This document shows, in pieces, positions 7,770-17,111 of a DNA stretch of 25,561 bases. This DNA comes from a virus, in IMG/VR virus record IMGVR_UViG_3300028866_000021, positions 1 to 25,561 of that record; one strand, written 5' to 3'. Under the pieces are notes generated by a model, which searched no databases, was not told the DNA's origin, and saw only the letters and a list, made by a program, of their open reading frames with translations. The first letter of the stretch is position 1. Each line of letters begins with the position of its first letter. The translations under genes were made by a program, and so were the position numbers.

Positions 7770-9583
7770 TATTTTTTTACCTGCTCCCAATTCGACATCT
7801 GGCCAGGATCACCGCCTTTGAATTTGTATCCATCAACTATGGCTCCTACTTCGGGAGCTTGCCGTGCGGCAGATTCCTGCTTCGCATAAGACTTCATCGT
7901 TGTCGGGAAGGCGTTCGTTATGACTTGATTCTCTGCCCATGTACCAATTCTGCTGAAGAATCCCGGTTGTGCTGTGCCAGAGGCAGCGGTTGGCGTGGCG
8001 AGTTGCGGGTACACGATCTGGTCAAGGCGGTTCTTGATGTCCTTCTCGACATGAGGACGAACGGTTTCACTGGCAAACTTCAACAGGTCTGTGCCCGTAA
8101 CCCCCTCTTTTGCCCGTTTGAGCATGGCGATATTGGCCTCGCCCACATCCGAGAGAGTCATAGCACCTTGATTCGCCGCGTCCTCGAAAATCTTCATTGC
8201 AGATTGGAAATTAGGATCTGATTGCGCGGAACGCATCTCGACAACATGTAGAGCGTCGGAATACTTCATTTTAGGATTGCTCTTCATCAAATCTGGAATG
8301 TCGTTCCTAGTCAGGTATCCAGGCTGTGATCCGAGACGCGCCACAAGTTCGTAACTGTCCTCCGCCGCCTGCTGCCTTGCCAATGCCCGCTCTTGCATAT
8401 TTGTTGCGCGTGCTTCTTTTGCGTCTTGCTTCATTACTTTGAGAGAATGATCTGCAACTTCTTGAGGTATCCATTTTGGATCGCTCGGATGTAATTCTCT
8501 CCTTTGCTTAACTTCGGAAGGAGTCAAAGCTCCACCCTTGGCATCTGTGTTCCCGATCCTGTCGTCAAGTGAATTGAATATCTTCTGGTTTCTCTCCGCG
8601 ACAATTCTTTTTTGAAGCACATCCCTCTGCTCGTACTCCTCACGGACGTACTTTTTTACATTGGTGGAAAGATCAGGATTCTCATCAACCCTCTTGGCTG
8701 CTTGCAGATAATCAATTTCTCCGGTTGACTGGTCTTTGAGAGTCGGATCTTTTGCGTCGCTGGAAATTACAGCATCTCCTATTTTCGATACGTCAATCCG
8801 GTCGGAACGACTCAGAGCCCGTTCGTAGGAAGTAGCAAGTTGATCTTGCATCCTTTCGAGAGCATCGGGATCGACGTATCCCTTGTCCTCGTATTCTTTC
8901 AGCTGAGCCATCTCCGCTTCCATGATTTCAGGAGCGTTCATTGGGTTAGCGGCGTGGTCTACCTCGGTAGCGATTGTGCGCGATCTGAGGAGTTTCTTAG
9001 CCTTTTCACCCTTTTCAGCGCTAATCGATCCGTTCTTCACCATCACATCTGTCTTTGCATCCTGAATAGCCCAGATGCGCTCCTTGCCGTCAATCGTCGG
9101 TTCGGTAGCCGCTTCATTCTCTGTGTGGAGTTGGGAATCAAACAGTTGAGCCTCGTTGTAATCTGCGGTCAACTGAGCCGATTTTTTATCAATCAGACCG
9201 TTAAACTTGTTCGTCTGCCTGACAAGATACGGTTCGATGTGACGCCACAAGTCAGGCCGGTTCCCGTATTGCTCGGCATACTTTTCCTGCAATGCGGTAG
9301 CGGTGTCTTGCTTTAATTGGTCAGCGTGAGTGTAGTCAGTCCAGTTGGCAAGACCTGATTGCGCTTTCTCAATATCCGCACCGATTTGATTCTCCGCGCC
9401 AAGCAGAATCCCTTCGTCTTGCGCCTTCTTGATTTTCTGGGCAACCTGAAACCCCATATCCGCCACGCTGCCCATTTGCTCCGCAGCGTTCGCCATTGTC
9501 CTGCCTGGTTCACCAGCGATACGGGGGTTCATCTCCGGTGGAGGAGTCAGTGTTGGGGCTACGGCTTGAGGGATTTCAGGCAT
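7769..9583 (-). CDS. Internal virion (ejection) protein, T7 gp15-like by position
   Basis: This is a 604-residue, mostly helical, charged protein. The N-terminus is proline-rich (PEIPQAVAPTLTPPPEM) and is followed by a stretch typical of ejection proteins (ANAAEQMGSVADMGFQVAQKI). The ATG at 9583 has an AGGTG a few bases upstream; the TTG just before it (9586) directly follows an in-frame TGA, so the ATG is preferred. It ends with TAA overlapping the ATG of the large ejection protein. The order (163-residue, 604-residue, 1364-residue) mirrors T7 gp14-gp15-gp16, whose products form a channel for DNA entry. I see no catalytic motif. The role is inferred from order, size and composition. Confidence 0.7.
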   Translation of the reverse strand: MPEIPQAVAPTLTPPPEMNPRIAGEPGRTMANAAEQMGSVADMGFQVAQKIKKAQDEGILLGAENQIGADIEKAQSGLANWTDYTHADQLKQDTATALQEKYAEQYGNRPDLWRHIEPYLVRQTNKFNGLIDKKSAQLTADYNEAQLFDSQLHTENEAATEPTIDGKERIWAIQDAKTDVMVKNGSISAEKGEKAKKLLRSRTIATEVDHAANPMNAPEIMEAEMAQLKEYEDKGYVDPDALERMQDQLATSYERALSRSDRIDVSKIGDAVISSDAKDPTLKDQSTGEIDYLQAAKRVDENPDLSTNVKKYVREEYEQRDVLQKRIVAERNQKIFNSLDDRIGNTDAKGGALTPSEVKQRRELHPSDPKWIPQEVADHSLKVMKQDAKEARATNMQERALARQQAAEDSYELVARLGSQPGYLTRNDIPDLMKSNPKMKYSDALHVVEMRSAQSDPNFQSAMKIFEDAANQGAMTLSDVGEANIAMLKRAKEGVTGTDLLKFASETVRPHVEKDIKNRLDQIVYPQLATPTAASGTAQPGFFSRIGTWAENQVITNAFPTTMKSYAKQESAARQAPEVGAIVDGYKFKGGDPGQMSNWEQVKK

Positions 9584-9590
9584 CAATCAC

Positions 9591-10082
9591 CTACATTGAA
9601 TCATACATCGAGTTAGGTGCAGATGGCACCGTTCCGTAAGACGACGAGTTCATTGCGCCAGCGGCCATCATTCCAGCCTGCGACAACCCCGAAATAGCTG
9701 TGCTGATTCCGCCTATCGTTCCCGACCAAGCCGCCACCTCGCCATAATACTTTTGCAGCGCCGCTTCTTCCGTGCCGGCCTGAGACTCGCTTTCCTGCTC
9801 TACTCCACTCTGCGCGGCGGTATGCGCCATCATTAGCAAGGGAGAGCCGGAAGCAATGTCCACTCCAGCCCGCGCATAAGCCGTTGCCTGCTTCCCGATG
9901 AGGTTGGAATACTTCGCCTCAGAGGTCTGCATTTTCTGCTGCATTTGGTCAAGCGTGACCTGTGCATTGTAGTCGTAAGCGCCTTTCTGCTCCTGGCCTT
10001 GCTCGTACTGGCCGAATCCAGAGGCAAGGCCGCTAAAGGCACTCTCGCCAGCGAAGAGCATCATCAGAGATTGCGGGTCCAT
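9591..10082 (-). CDS. Small internal virion protein, T7 gp14-like
   Basis: Starting at the ATG at 10082, which overlaps the TGA of the nozzle gene and has a GAGGAGG 4 bases upstream, the product has 163 residues. A longer frame from 10133 has no ribosome site and would lie inside the previous gene. The protein has Gly/Ala-rich ends and a helical middle, with the pattern GKQATAYARAGVDIASGSPLLMM. That pattern is typical of gp14-type ejection proteins (Gly-Val-Asp followed by Ser-Gly-Ser-Pro). A C-terminal Gly/Ala/Ile stretch (WSGTIGGISTAISGLSQAG) could insert in a membrane. It leads the three-gene ejection string. Confidence 0.72.
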   Translation of the reverse strand: MDPQSLMMLFAGESAFSGLASGFGQYEQGQEQKGAYDYNAQVTLDQMQQKMQTSEAKYSNLIGKQATAYARAGVDIASGSPLLMMAHTAAQSGVEQESESQAGTEEAALQKYYGEVAAWSGTIGGISTAISGLSQAGMMAAGAMNSSSYGTVPSAPNSMYDSM

Positions 10083-13000
10083 CAGCCCTCCTCGGCCACG
10101 GAAAGCCGTGGGGTGACACTTCGCAGCGTGCACGGGAACGGGTCGCTATGCACAATTGTGATTGTCGCACCATCTGTCCATTCAGCATCCAAATCGTTGA
10201 TTACGTTTCCGGTAAACAGAGTTGCCGGACTTCCGGGCGGGAGTGGGTTCGGAGTGCCCTGCGTGTAGTCGATGTTGTAGAGGTGAGTTGAGTCCGTGCC
10301 CACCATGCCGCCAACAGATTCGTACATCGAAAGGTTGACGCGAGTGAACTTCTGCCTCTTGCTTTTCGAGGTATTCTTTTGATCGCCGAGCACTGGATTC
10401 ATGGGTTCAATCGTGGATGAGTAGGGAAGCCCGATGGTGACCTGGTTGGCGTAGGAGCCAAAAACAACTGTGTCCGCCGTCACAATTCCGGTGTAGATTA
10501 CCGCCTCATCCCCAACCGCCGTGACGTTCTGGCCCATCAGATAGCTCATCCCGGTGACCTGGTTCGTCACCTGCTCAACCGTTCCTCCTCCCGTGTAATC
10601 TCCCCATGCGGTTGAGTCGCTGCCTTGAAGCTGGAAGGTATTGCCACTCACGTTGGCCACGGTCCATGCCTGCAAGGGGTTCGTGTTCACCTGAGTCATG
10701 CCCAGCACGCCCGCAATGGCTACCGTCTGCCCATTCACGAGCGTATGACCTGGCGCTGTCACGACGGCGGGGTTGGCGTTCGTGATCCCGGTGATATTGA
10801 ACGGCCCCACTCCCTGCCACTGGAGGCCGCAATTCACAAAGAAAGCGTTCGATAACTGGCCGAACAATTCCTGCGGCATGAAGTATTCCACGAACCGCTG
10901 CGTTACGCCGTTGATGGTGCGGTTGACCACCACCACGATCTGATCTTCCTGATTCTGCCCAGAGATAACGGCTACGGACTCAATCAATCCGGCTCCCATA
11001 TTTACTCGGAACCATGCATACACCTGATCCTGCGTGTTGAAAACCAGACCAATCAACTGACCATCGTTCCGCACACCCCAGTAAATCGGGTAAGGTTCCA
11101 TACTAAACGCCGTCTGCGCAATTCCTGACATTGCCGCCGAGGTTCCGATGGTGATGTTGCGATTGAGCCGAGTCAGATCGGTATTGTCCCACTGGTTCGT
11201 TACGAAGTTGTAGGCTAGAAACGTGACAATCCGAGACGACCGGCTAACAAAGATGGCCGAGCCGTTCACCACTTGCGGCTGCAACGCGCTTACGCCTTCA
11301 GAGCTTTGCTGTAACGCGTTCACGTTGGTTTGACTTAGCGAAGAATTGTTAGACCCGGCCACAATCCACACGCCGCCCGATGTGCCGATAACCAGAGCAT
11401 TAGGTGTTCCCACCATGTTGAGAAGCTGGTTCACCTTATTCGACACGAGGGTATACTGGACGGCGTAATCGTCCGCGTTCGGATCACAAATGAAATCAGG
11501 GTAGTCGTCTTGCGTAGAACCGTTCATTTGCGTTGGATTGTTATTGCTTCCGCCAACGCAGAGACGTTCCTGATACAACGCTCCGCAAGCTGGGTAATCT
11601 CCAGTCGCCGCGAACATCGCAACCACCTGCACAGCGAACCCGCCGCCTGTGTACTGCTGATAGCTTGAAGAATCAATGCTCGCCCCGGTGTTGGGGTCTT
11701 GAGGGGTAAAACTCCATCCAACCCCGGTCACGGTTGTAGTAGTTCCTGAAGAGTCTGTTACGGAAACGGTCACTGACCCATAAGTCATTCCTGAGACAAA
11801 AAATTCTCCCTCATTCAGACTTACCAGCCCGGAACATTCGTTGATATAAATTCTGCTTCCATCTTGAAAGGGTTGCGAAGATGGACTTGAAGCCAGCACA
11901 ATTACGCAAGGATTCGCCTGCGAAATCAAAGTGATGTTCTGGCCGAGCGCGGAGTATCCCGTCTTCACCACATCCAGAGTTCCGCGATACGCAGGTTCGC
12001 CCGGTTGCTGGCCGGGGAGAGATAGGCTGTACTGCCATGAATTTGCGCTCAACCGCTCAATTATTCCCGGCGGATAGTTGGGATGGAAAATCCAGAGCAC
12101 GTCCGCGCTCTGTGTGCTGCAATCGAGAGCGAATAGATCGGTCTCCAAATAGGGAGTGACCAAATCAATCGGTTCTTGCACAGCGGCAACAGGCCCCCAA
12201 TAAGTAGCATTCCACGCTATAGAAAGACCCAATCCGAGAATATTTGTTAAGATAACTGGAAACTGATTGTATTGATTGGAGGCGACACACTCACCTATCC
12301 AATTGAAAGGATATGCGGGAAACTGAAAATCGTATAAGACTGGCAAAGATGTCCACGGGGTTGCATAATAGATAGCGTCTGGAGTAACGCACCATGCCGA
12401 TAAATCCACATATCCGTATGATGGAGAATTCAAGCTACCTAATGCGCGGATCGCTGCCTGAATTGCGCTGGCGGAGTTATTTGATGCGGTTGTATTTGCC
12501 AGTGCTATATTTATAATCTGGTTAGGAGAAACCCCAGACTTGAATACACTCAAAGAGTCGGATGTGTTTATCGAGATGCTGCCAATTCCCGTCAAGGAAC
12601 TGACTGGCTCCCCATAAGGGATTGAGATATAAAGCACTCCCTTTGTTGTATCCTCAGTGCCGGAGATTCGATCAAACATATACGCAAGATAACTGGAACC
12701 GACAAGAACCTTGTTGGTTGAAACGTATGCAGTGGCGGGATTGTAGTTTATTCCCCCAGCGGGGATAACGCTCTGCTCAGCCAACCCCAAAGCCCACGAA
12801 CCTTGTGTCGCGCCTTCCCACACGCGGCACATCCCAGCAGAAAACTCAAGTACTGCACCCTGCTCTGTCGAGTACTGAAACGGCACAAGACGGCTCTGAC
12901 CATTGCTGGCCGTCTGCATTATCTCGCTGCCAACCGTCTGCGTTGGCGTGATCGTATAAGCGCCCACGCCGCCCGTCCCTGTGCCGTAGGAGCTCACGGT

Positions 13001-13294
13001 GGTACCAGAGGCTACCCCACCCCCCACAATCGTCTGCCCGACCTGTAGAACGCCGTAATTGACCGCTGTGACGGTCATGGTCGTGCCAGCGATCGACGCG
13101 GTGAACATTGCCCCGCCGTTGGCCGTCGTTCCGGCGAAGTATGTCCCCGGCATCTTCTTCGCGCCGCCCTCAACAAGCGGTACAAAATTCTCCAGCGTCT
13201 TACATGCGGAGGAAAATTTGGCGAGGTCGCTTCTGCTTTCGCAGAGACCGCTGATCTCGCCCGTGTTCATGCTATTAATCAACACGTTCGGCAT
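10082..13294 (-). CDS. Tail tubular protein B / nozzle protein
   Basis: The 1070-residue protein opens with the hallmark of T7 gp12-like nozzle proteins: MNTGEISGLCESRSDLAKF, then CKTLENFVPLVEGGAKKMPGTYF, equivalent to the usual GE(L/I)SP..GR.DL.KY and NF.P...GG...RPGT pattern. The C-terminus (LFTGNVIND, DGATITIVHSDPFPCTL) also fits the family. Two beta modules appear to be inserted: residues 62-129 (a T-V-T / GQTIVGGGV / GTGTGG module) and about 830-911 (GHTLVNGQTVAIAGV ... GNTFQLQGSDSTAWGDY). The start ATG overlaps the stop of the tail tubular A gene (TGATG) and has a G-run about 7 bases upstream. It would form the lower tail tube and hold the fibres. Confidence 0.9.
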   Translation of the reverse strand: MPNVLINSMNTGEISGLCESRSDLAKFSSACKTLENFVPLVEGGAKKMPGTYFAGTTANGGAMFTASIAGTTMTVTAVNYGVLQVGQTIVGGGVASGTTVSSYGTGTGGVGAYTITPTQTVGSEIMQTASNGQSRLVPFQYSTEQGAVLEFSAGMCRVWEGATQGSWALGLAEQSVIPAGGINYNPATAYVSTNKVLVGSSYLAYMFDRISGTEDTTKGVLYISIPYGEPVSSLTGIGSISINTSDSLSVFKSGVSPNQIINIALANTTASNNSASAIQAAIRALGSLNSPSYGYVDLSAWCVTPDAIYYATPWTSLPVLYDFQFPAYPFNWIGECVASNQYNQFPVILTNILGLGLSIAWNATYWGPVAAVQEPIDLVTPYLETDLFALDCSTQSADVLWIFHPNYPPGIIERLSANSWQYSLSLPGQQPGEPAYRGTLDVVKTGYSALGQNITLISQANPCVIVLASSPSSQPFQDGSRIYINECSGLVSLNEGEFFVSGMTYGSVTVSVTDSSGTTTTVTGVGWSFTPQDPNTGASIDSSSYQQYTGGGFAVQVVAMFAATGDYPACGALYQERLCVGGSNNNPTQMNGSTQDDYPDFICDPNADDYAVQYTLVSNKVNQLLNMVGTPNALVIGTSGGVWIVAGSNNSSLSQTNVNALQQSSEGVSALQPQVVNGSAIFVSRSSRIVTFLAYNFVTNQWDNTDLTRLNRNITIGTSAAMSGIAQTAFSMEPYPIYWGVRNDGQLIGLVFNTQDQVYAWFRVNMGAGLIESVAVISGQNQEDQIVVVVNRTINGVTQRFVEYFMPQELFGQLSNAFFVNCGLQWQGVGPFNITGITNANPAVVTAPGHTLVNGQTVAIAGVLGMTQVNTNPLQAWTVANVSGNTFQLQGSDSTAWGDYTGGGTVEQVTNQVTGMSYLMGQNVTAVGDEAVIYTGIVTADTVVFGSYANQVTIGLPYSSTIEPMNPVLGDQKNTSKSKRQKFTRVNLSMYESVGGMVGTDSTHLYNIDYTQGTPNPLPPGSPATLFTGNVINDLDAEWTDGATITIVHSDPFPCTLRSVTPRLSVAEEG

Positions 13295-14031
13295 CAGTAG
13301 CGCCCCCCGGAATAGCGCCCTGCATGAATCCAGTTGTAATTCCCGCTCTCATCGGCCAACCAGTCGCATTCCTGTTGAGCCGCAGCGGAGTTGAGTGTCG
13401 TGAAGTACATCTGCATCATGCTCTGAGCCTTCTTCGCATCCTCTGTGACGGGAACGGCCAATGCAGCAGCCATCCGGTACGTCGCAACATCAGCAAGTCC
13501 AGGAGTTATCTGCGTAAAATCTGTAATGAGCCGGATGTAGTTGATGACGATGGGGCAGACGGTAGTGTAAGTATCGCAGTGCGGATAGTTGCTCAGGAGA
13601 TTGTTGGTATACGAAACTCCATCTGCGCTCAGAACCGCCTCTATGACGTACGGCGCTGCCTCGTGCGGGTGTACTGGAATGTCACGATGACGGAACCATC
13701 CATATCCATCACCGCCCCAACCCCACACGGCTCCATCGGCAATGCGGCGCTCTTCCGGTATCTCGCGTGGCTTAACTAGCCTCAAATAATCCGCTGGCAG
13801 TGCGTAGGCAAACTTGTATCCTCCCGCTGGAGATTGCGCGTTCTGTTGCAAAGCAACCCGCGTCTTGGCGCACTTCCATTCACGCTCGGATAGCACGCTG
13901 GGCCAGATCATATTCCATGCCACATTCGCTTTTATGGCGTTGGGAGTTTGCTCAGTCAGAGAGCCAATAGTCCCACGCGCCCCTAACAACTGCAAACTCA
14001 TATTGGATATGGACACGGGCGAATAGTTCAT
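13294..14031 (-). CDS. Tail tubular protein A / head-tail adaptor-gatekeeper
   Basis: This 245-residue protein follows the T7 gp11-like pattern: SLQLLGARGTIGSLTEQTPNA, then a W-rich segment (WNMIWPSVLSEREWKCAKTRVAL), then YKFAYALPADYLRLV, then helices ending YFTTLNSAAAQQ. Family members form a ring between portal and nozzle. AGGGAG precedes the ATG by 5 bases. Its ATG is only 12 bases beyond the T-tract of the terminator at 14043-14079, so its expression must rely on read-through or on a start site hidden upstream. It is coupled to the nozzle gene by a one-base overlap. Confidence 0.85.
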   Translation of the reverse strand: MNYSPVSISNMSLQLLGARGTIGSLTEQTPNAIKANVAWNMIWPSVLSEREWKCAKTRVALQQNAQSPAGGYKFAYALPADYLRLVKPREIPEERRIADGAVWGWGGDGYGWFRHRDIPVHPHEAAPYVIEAVLSADGVSYTNNLLSNYPHCDTYTTVCPIVINYIRLITDFTQITPGLADVATYRMAAALAVPVTEDAKKAQSMMQMYFTTLNSAAAQQECDWLADESGNYNWIHAGRYSGGRY

Positions 14032-14042
14032 CGAGACTCCCT

Positions 14043-14079
14043 AAAGAAAAGCGAGGACAGGGCAATGCCCCGCCCTCGC
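14043..14079 (-). terminator. Intrinsic terminator after the capsid cassette
   Basis: On the minus strand a 13-bp stem (arms 14067-14079 and 14051-14063, two G-U pairs) closes a 3-base loop and is followed at once by TTTTCTTT (14050-14043). It lies 20 bases beyond the stop of the small basic protein. Shape and T-tract are textbook; strength is not known. Confidence 0.9.
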
Positions 14080-14098
14080 CGGTGAATGGTGAACCGTT

Positions 14099-14464
14099 CT
14101 AAGCCGCTGCCGCTTCCAGCCTGGCCTTTTTCGCAGCGCGTCCCTTTGTGAGTGCTGCGACTAGTTGAGCCTTGCGTTCCTTGCTCATCGGCCCCTTCTT
14201 GAGTTTCCGCTTGTCAATCTTGGGCTCGACAACTTCCTTGACTGTTGCCGTTGCCACAACAGGCTCATCTCCCGGCTTTGGAGCACGTCCCTCATGGCCG
14301 GGATACTGGAAAAGCCAGTCGCCTCTAAGTGTCTTCAAGGTAGCCAGTTGGCTATCCGTGTCGATCTCATAGAGGCCGTCAGGCAACGGCCCGGCATCGG
14401 GATTGTACGCTTTGCTGGCCTGACTATCCCAGGCAAACGCAAGGCACTTTGCATGAACAAGCAT
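14099..14464 (-). CDS. Small basic protein of unknown function, capsid cassette
   Basis: The ATG at 14464 overlaps the stop of the cement gene (TAATG) and has GGAGGAG about 7 bases upstream, giving 121 residues; the longer frame to 14497 lacks these signals. The N-terminal half (MLVHAKCLAFAW ... GLYEIDTDSQLATLKTLRGDWLFQYPG) looks folded. The C-terminal half is dominated by Lys, Arg and Ala (KRKLKKG, KGRAAKKARLEAAAA) and may bind nucleic acid or an acidic partner. It is the last gene before the terminator. I do not recognise the family; a minor head or head-completion protein is a guess from place alone. Confidence 0.75.
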   Translation of the reverse strand: MLVHAKCLAFAWDSQASKAYNPDAGPLPDGLYEIDTDSQLATLKTLRGDWLFQYPGHEGRAPKPGDEPVVATATVKEVVEPKIDKRKLKKGPMSKERKAQLVAALTKGRAAKKARLEAAAA

Positions 14465-15222
14465 TATTGCTCTCCTCCAAGCTTCGGTCCCCACCACGAA
14501 TAGATGGAACCGACATAGCCGTTGTTGGCCGGCGTGTTGACCGCATTCCAGCGCAGGAACTCAAGAACAGAGTTGCCTGCAACCGGAATCCAGTAGTGCG
14601 CCCCCTGGACCTGAAGCTGCGCGATGGTCAAAGACCGGGTGGCGATGATCGTTGTGGCACCTGTCGCCGCCCCGGTTTCCACGTTGAAAGCAATGCTGTT
14701 GAGCGAGTTCCCGTAAACCGGACCGGAAACGACGATGTGAACGCCGAACGGGATTCCACCATCGCCCACAACTTCGGGCGGATAGGAGTATCCCTTCTCG
14801 GTCAAAGACGGGAATGCGGAGATGAAGGGGTTGGATGTGCCAGGGTTCGGCGCTCCAAAGTCAAGCTCCAGGTTGCTCTGCTGTGAGGTTGCTCCGACAA
14901 CCAGCAAGTCTCCCAAGAGCGCAGGGGTTGCGAGAATGGTTGCGCTAGCTGACAGTTGCGGGTTGCTGACAGTGTAGGTGCCAACTCCGTTTGCGGCGGT
15001 AATGGCGGTAATGCCTGTCACGATGGTAGGGCCACCCACGGTAGAGATGTTGGCTCCCGTAAGCGAATCCCCGACCAAAAGTTCAGACCCAGCAGTACCG
15101 GCCGTGATGGTCAATACCCCAGTCGTCGCAATCGAACCGGTGAACGATTTGGCGGTGGAAGTGATCGGACCGAAGGCCGATGTTCCAGAGCCGTGAAAAA
15201 ACTGCATTGCGTCTAAAAGCAT
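14464..15222 (-). CDS. Capsid cement protein, Bbp16-like, with an inserted beta module
   Basis: With the ATG at 15222 (AAGGAGAG upstream) the protein has 252 residues. The upstream extension to 15429 runs through the coat gene and has no ribosome site. MLLDAMQFFHGSGTSAF and the later LELDFGAPNPG resemble the start and first strands of Bbp16-type cement proteins, which stabilise the shell in BPP-1-like phages. Residues about 27-97 look like an insertion: a beta module with LTITAG, LLVGDSLTGANI and NGVGTYTV, similar to one in the nozzle protein. The rest is beta-rich (HIVVSGPVYG, LTIAQLQVQGAHYWIPV, LEFLRWNAV). The gene directly follows the major coat gene. The family assignment is from recalled pattern. 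Confidence 0.72.
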   Translation of the reverse strand: MLLDAMQFFHGSGTSAFGPITSTAKSFTGSIATTGVLTITAGTAGSELLVGDSLTGANISTVGGPTIVTGITAITAANGVGTYTVSNPQLSASATILATPALLGDLLVVGATSQQSNLELDFGAPNPGTSNPFISAFPSLTEKGYSYPPEVVGDGGIPFGVHIVVSGPVYGNSLNSIAFNVETGAATGATTIIATRSLTIAQLQVQGAHYWIPVAGNSVLEFLRWNAVNTPANNGYVGSIYSWWGPKLGGEQ

Positions 15223-15248
15223 GATGACTCTCCTTCTAGCGACATCGG

Positions 15249-16301
15249 CTAGCTGATGATGGTTTCCGAGTTGGAAATCTTTTCGGCCATAACGACCTGG
15301 ATTCCCTGGAAGCGCGTAATACGCCGCGATCCCCAGATGTCGCCGGTCTCCGCGTTTTGCGTGTAGTAGCCATTGGTTTTCTGTGAGACCGCTCGGATGT
15401 TCATCTGATTCAGAATGGCGCGACTGCACAGAATCACCGTGCCGGGAGCATTACCCGCACCAGGAAGATTGCCCAGGGCCAGAATGAGCATGTTCTCATC
15501 GAAGCCACCCGGCTGCAACGGAATCGGGTTCACGTTGGCAACGCGTTGAGCGCAGCGTTCGTCAACGATCTGAAGTCCCAAGCTCCATTTGCACTGAGTG
15601 ACATACGCCATCAGTGCCCTCGATTGACCGAGAACTCCACTCAGGGCGGTGGCCATTGTCCACGGAACTTTGCCGATGGTGTTGATTTCCAGGCCTGCCG
15701 GACTACTGGCGGGGTAGATTGCTTGAACCTTGTCTTTTCCGAATTCGACCGCCCAGATGCTTGTGGCGTTGCCGGAGGTCAGCCCGCCGTTGTAAGCATT
15801 CGCAGGCCAGCTTCCGTCTCCGTTGGGAACCGATTCAAGATTGTTGATTCGTGTTGCCAGGCCTCTGATTCCACCAAGATCGGTAGCCGGGTTTCCGTAA
15901 AACAATACGGATTCGATTTTCTGCTTGAAGCCCTCGATCTTGTTGCTGATCTGGTCCGACATATACGCCGAGGGATCGGGTTGAAGGTCGGCAAACGCCG
16001 CATCTTGAACATCCCAATTTTCCCACATGGCAATATCGTCGGTGATGTTGGTGTTCTTGGAGTTCGTAATCACGGCTGCTTCATTGAACCGGCGCGTTGC
16101 AGGAACGTCCAGGTAATCGGTACGCCGAGCGACGTTGAAAAGCATGTTGTTTGCCGGGACGAAAGGCAAGAACTCAAGCAAAGGGCAAGCGCGGGCAAGC
16201 ACCTTTGCGGGCTGGACAAACTGCGCACGGGCATCCGAGGACGAGTAGCTGTTGATTACATCCGTCATCGTGGTGTAACCGAGTTGCGAGGCATCTGCCA
16301 T
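15249..16301 (-). CDS. Major capsid (coat) protein
   Basis: The 350-residue protein has features of a phage coat of the BPP-1 (Bbp17)/HK97-fold type. It opens with TMTDVINSYSSSDARAQFVQPAKVLARACPLLEFLPFVPANN, and has an E-loop-like stretch (AAVITNSKNTNITDDIAMWENWDVQDAAF). Next come SNKIEGFKQKIESVLFYGNP, and LGGIRGLATRINNL. Place (after the scaffold gene, before the cement gene), length and composition all fit. The ATG at 16301 has GGGGAGA 8 bases upstream. It sits in a cassette bounded on both sides by terminators, which fits a gene needing its own expression level. Confidence 0.9.
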   Translation of the reverse strand: MADASQLGYTTMTDVINSYSSSDARAQFVQPAKVLARACPLLEFLPFVPANNMLFNVARRTDYLDVPATRRFNEAAVITNSKNTNITDDIAMWENWDVQDAAFADLQPDPSAYMSDQISNKIEGFKQKIESVLFYGNPATDLGGIRGLATRINNLESVPNGDGSWPANAYNGGLTSGNATSIWAVEFGKDKVQAIYPASSPAGLEINTIGKVPWTMATALSGVLGQSRALMAYVTQCKWSLGLQIVDERCAQRVANVNPIPLQPGGFDENMLILALGNLPGAGNAPGTVILCSRAILNQMNIRAVSQKTNGYYTQNAETGDIWGSRRITRFQGIQVVMAEKISNSETIIS

Positions 16302-16326
16302 GGCGATAATCTCCCCTTAGAGAGGC

Positions 16327-17088
16327 CTAAATCCTTGCTGGCGGAAGATTGAATTTACTCAAATCGTATCCGGCCTTAGGCGTTTCCGCCCTCTGCCCTG
16401 ACCCGCGCAAAGATGAATCCTCTCCGGTTTTTGCGGCCACGTTCAACAGGAAGCGCATCATCGTAGTTCGGTTGGCGCTGCTTTCAGCTGCAAACGCCTT
16501 GTCGAATTCGACTTCTGTTTTTCCCCATTGCTTCCATAGCCGCGACACGAGCACTACGCTCGCATCGTATTTGTCGCCCAACTCGGTTTTCAGCGTTTCA
16601 GCCGCCTTGGTATTCTCTGCGAGAATCTTGGCGTTGTGCGCTTCCACCATTGAGGTCAACTGAGCATTCAACTTCCCTTGAAGAGCTTGAGCGGTTTTCT
16701 TGGGGATACCCTCAGAAAACAAGGTGTCTTCCCAATACTTGTTCCACTCAGGTGCATTCTTCTTCTCAGGGTCTAGCTCATAACCTTCCGGCTTATCGGG
16801 CCGTCCGAGTGAGGTGTAGAACTTATCGCGCTCTTCCGGCGTAGCATTCTCGCCCAGTTTGGGGATCGAGTTCGCCAACTTCCCCTCGTACTCTTTGGCT
16901 TTGTTCGCCGTTTCGAGATGGGCCTTTGCAAAGTCTCCCACCGTGCGATACGGCTTGAAAGCCTCATTGTCTCTGAGGTCGCTAGGCAAACCCGCTAACC
17001 ATCCCGGCGTCTGCGTCTGCTGGTTGCCCGTGTTCCCGGTCGTTTCACTTCCCGCTACGGGTTGATCGACAACAACTTCATCTGCCAT
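16327..17088 (-). CDS. Capsid scaffolding protein
   Basis: This 253-residue acidic, helical protein lies just before the coat gene. It has a disordered Gln/Thr/Gly-rich start and the segment WLAGLPSDLRDNEAFKPYRTVGDFAKAHLE. Next is IPKLGENATPEERDKFYTSLGRPDKPEGYEL, a signature of podophage scaffold proteins. A long helical middle and a C-terminal hook (GYDLSKFNLPPARI) follow. Scaffolds guide coat assembly and leave the shell. AAGGAG lies about 6 bases before the ATG. It is the first gene of the cassette after the terminator at 17112-17163. Confidence 0.88.
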   Translation of the reverse strand: MADEVVVDQPVAGSETTGNTGNQQTQTPGWLAGLPSDLRDNEAFKPYRTVGDFAKAHLETANKAKEYEGKLANSIPKLGENATPEERDKFYTSLGRPDKPEGYELDPEKKNAPEWNKYWEDTLFSEGIPKKTAQALQGKLNAQLTSMVEAHNAKILAENTKAAETLKTELGDKYDASVVLVSRLWKQWGKTEVEFDKAFAAESSANRTTMMRFLLNVAAKTGEDSSLRGSGQRAETPKAGYDLSKFNLPPARI

Positions 17089-17111
17089 TTACTGCTCCTT
17101 CAAAAATCTTT

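Noticed and set aside
15223-15429. N-terminal extension of the cement protein from 15429
   Set aside because: It would overlap the coat gene by 181 bases in another frame and has no ribosome site. The ATG at 15222 has AAGGAGAG at proper distance.
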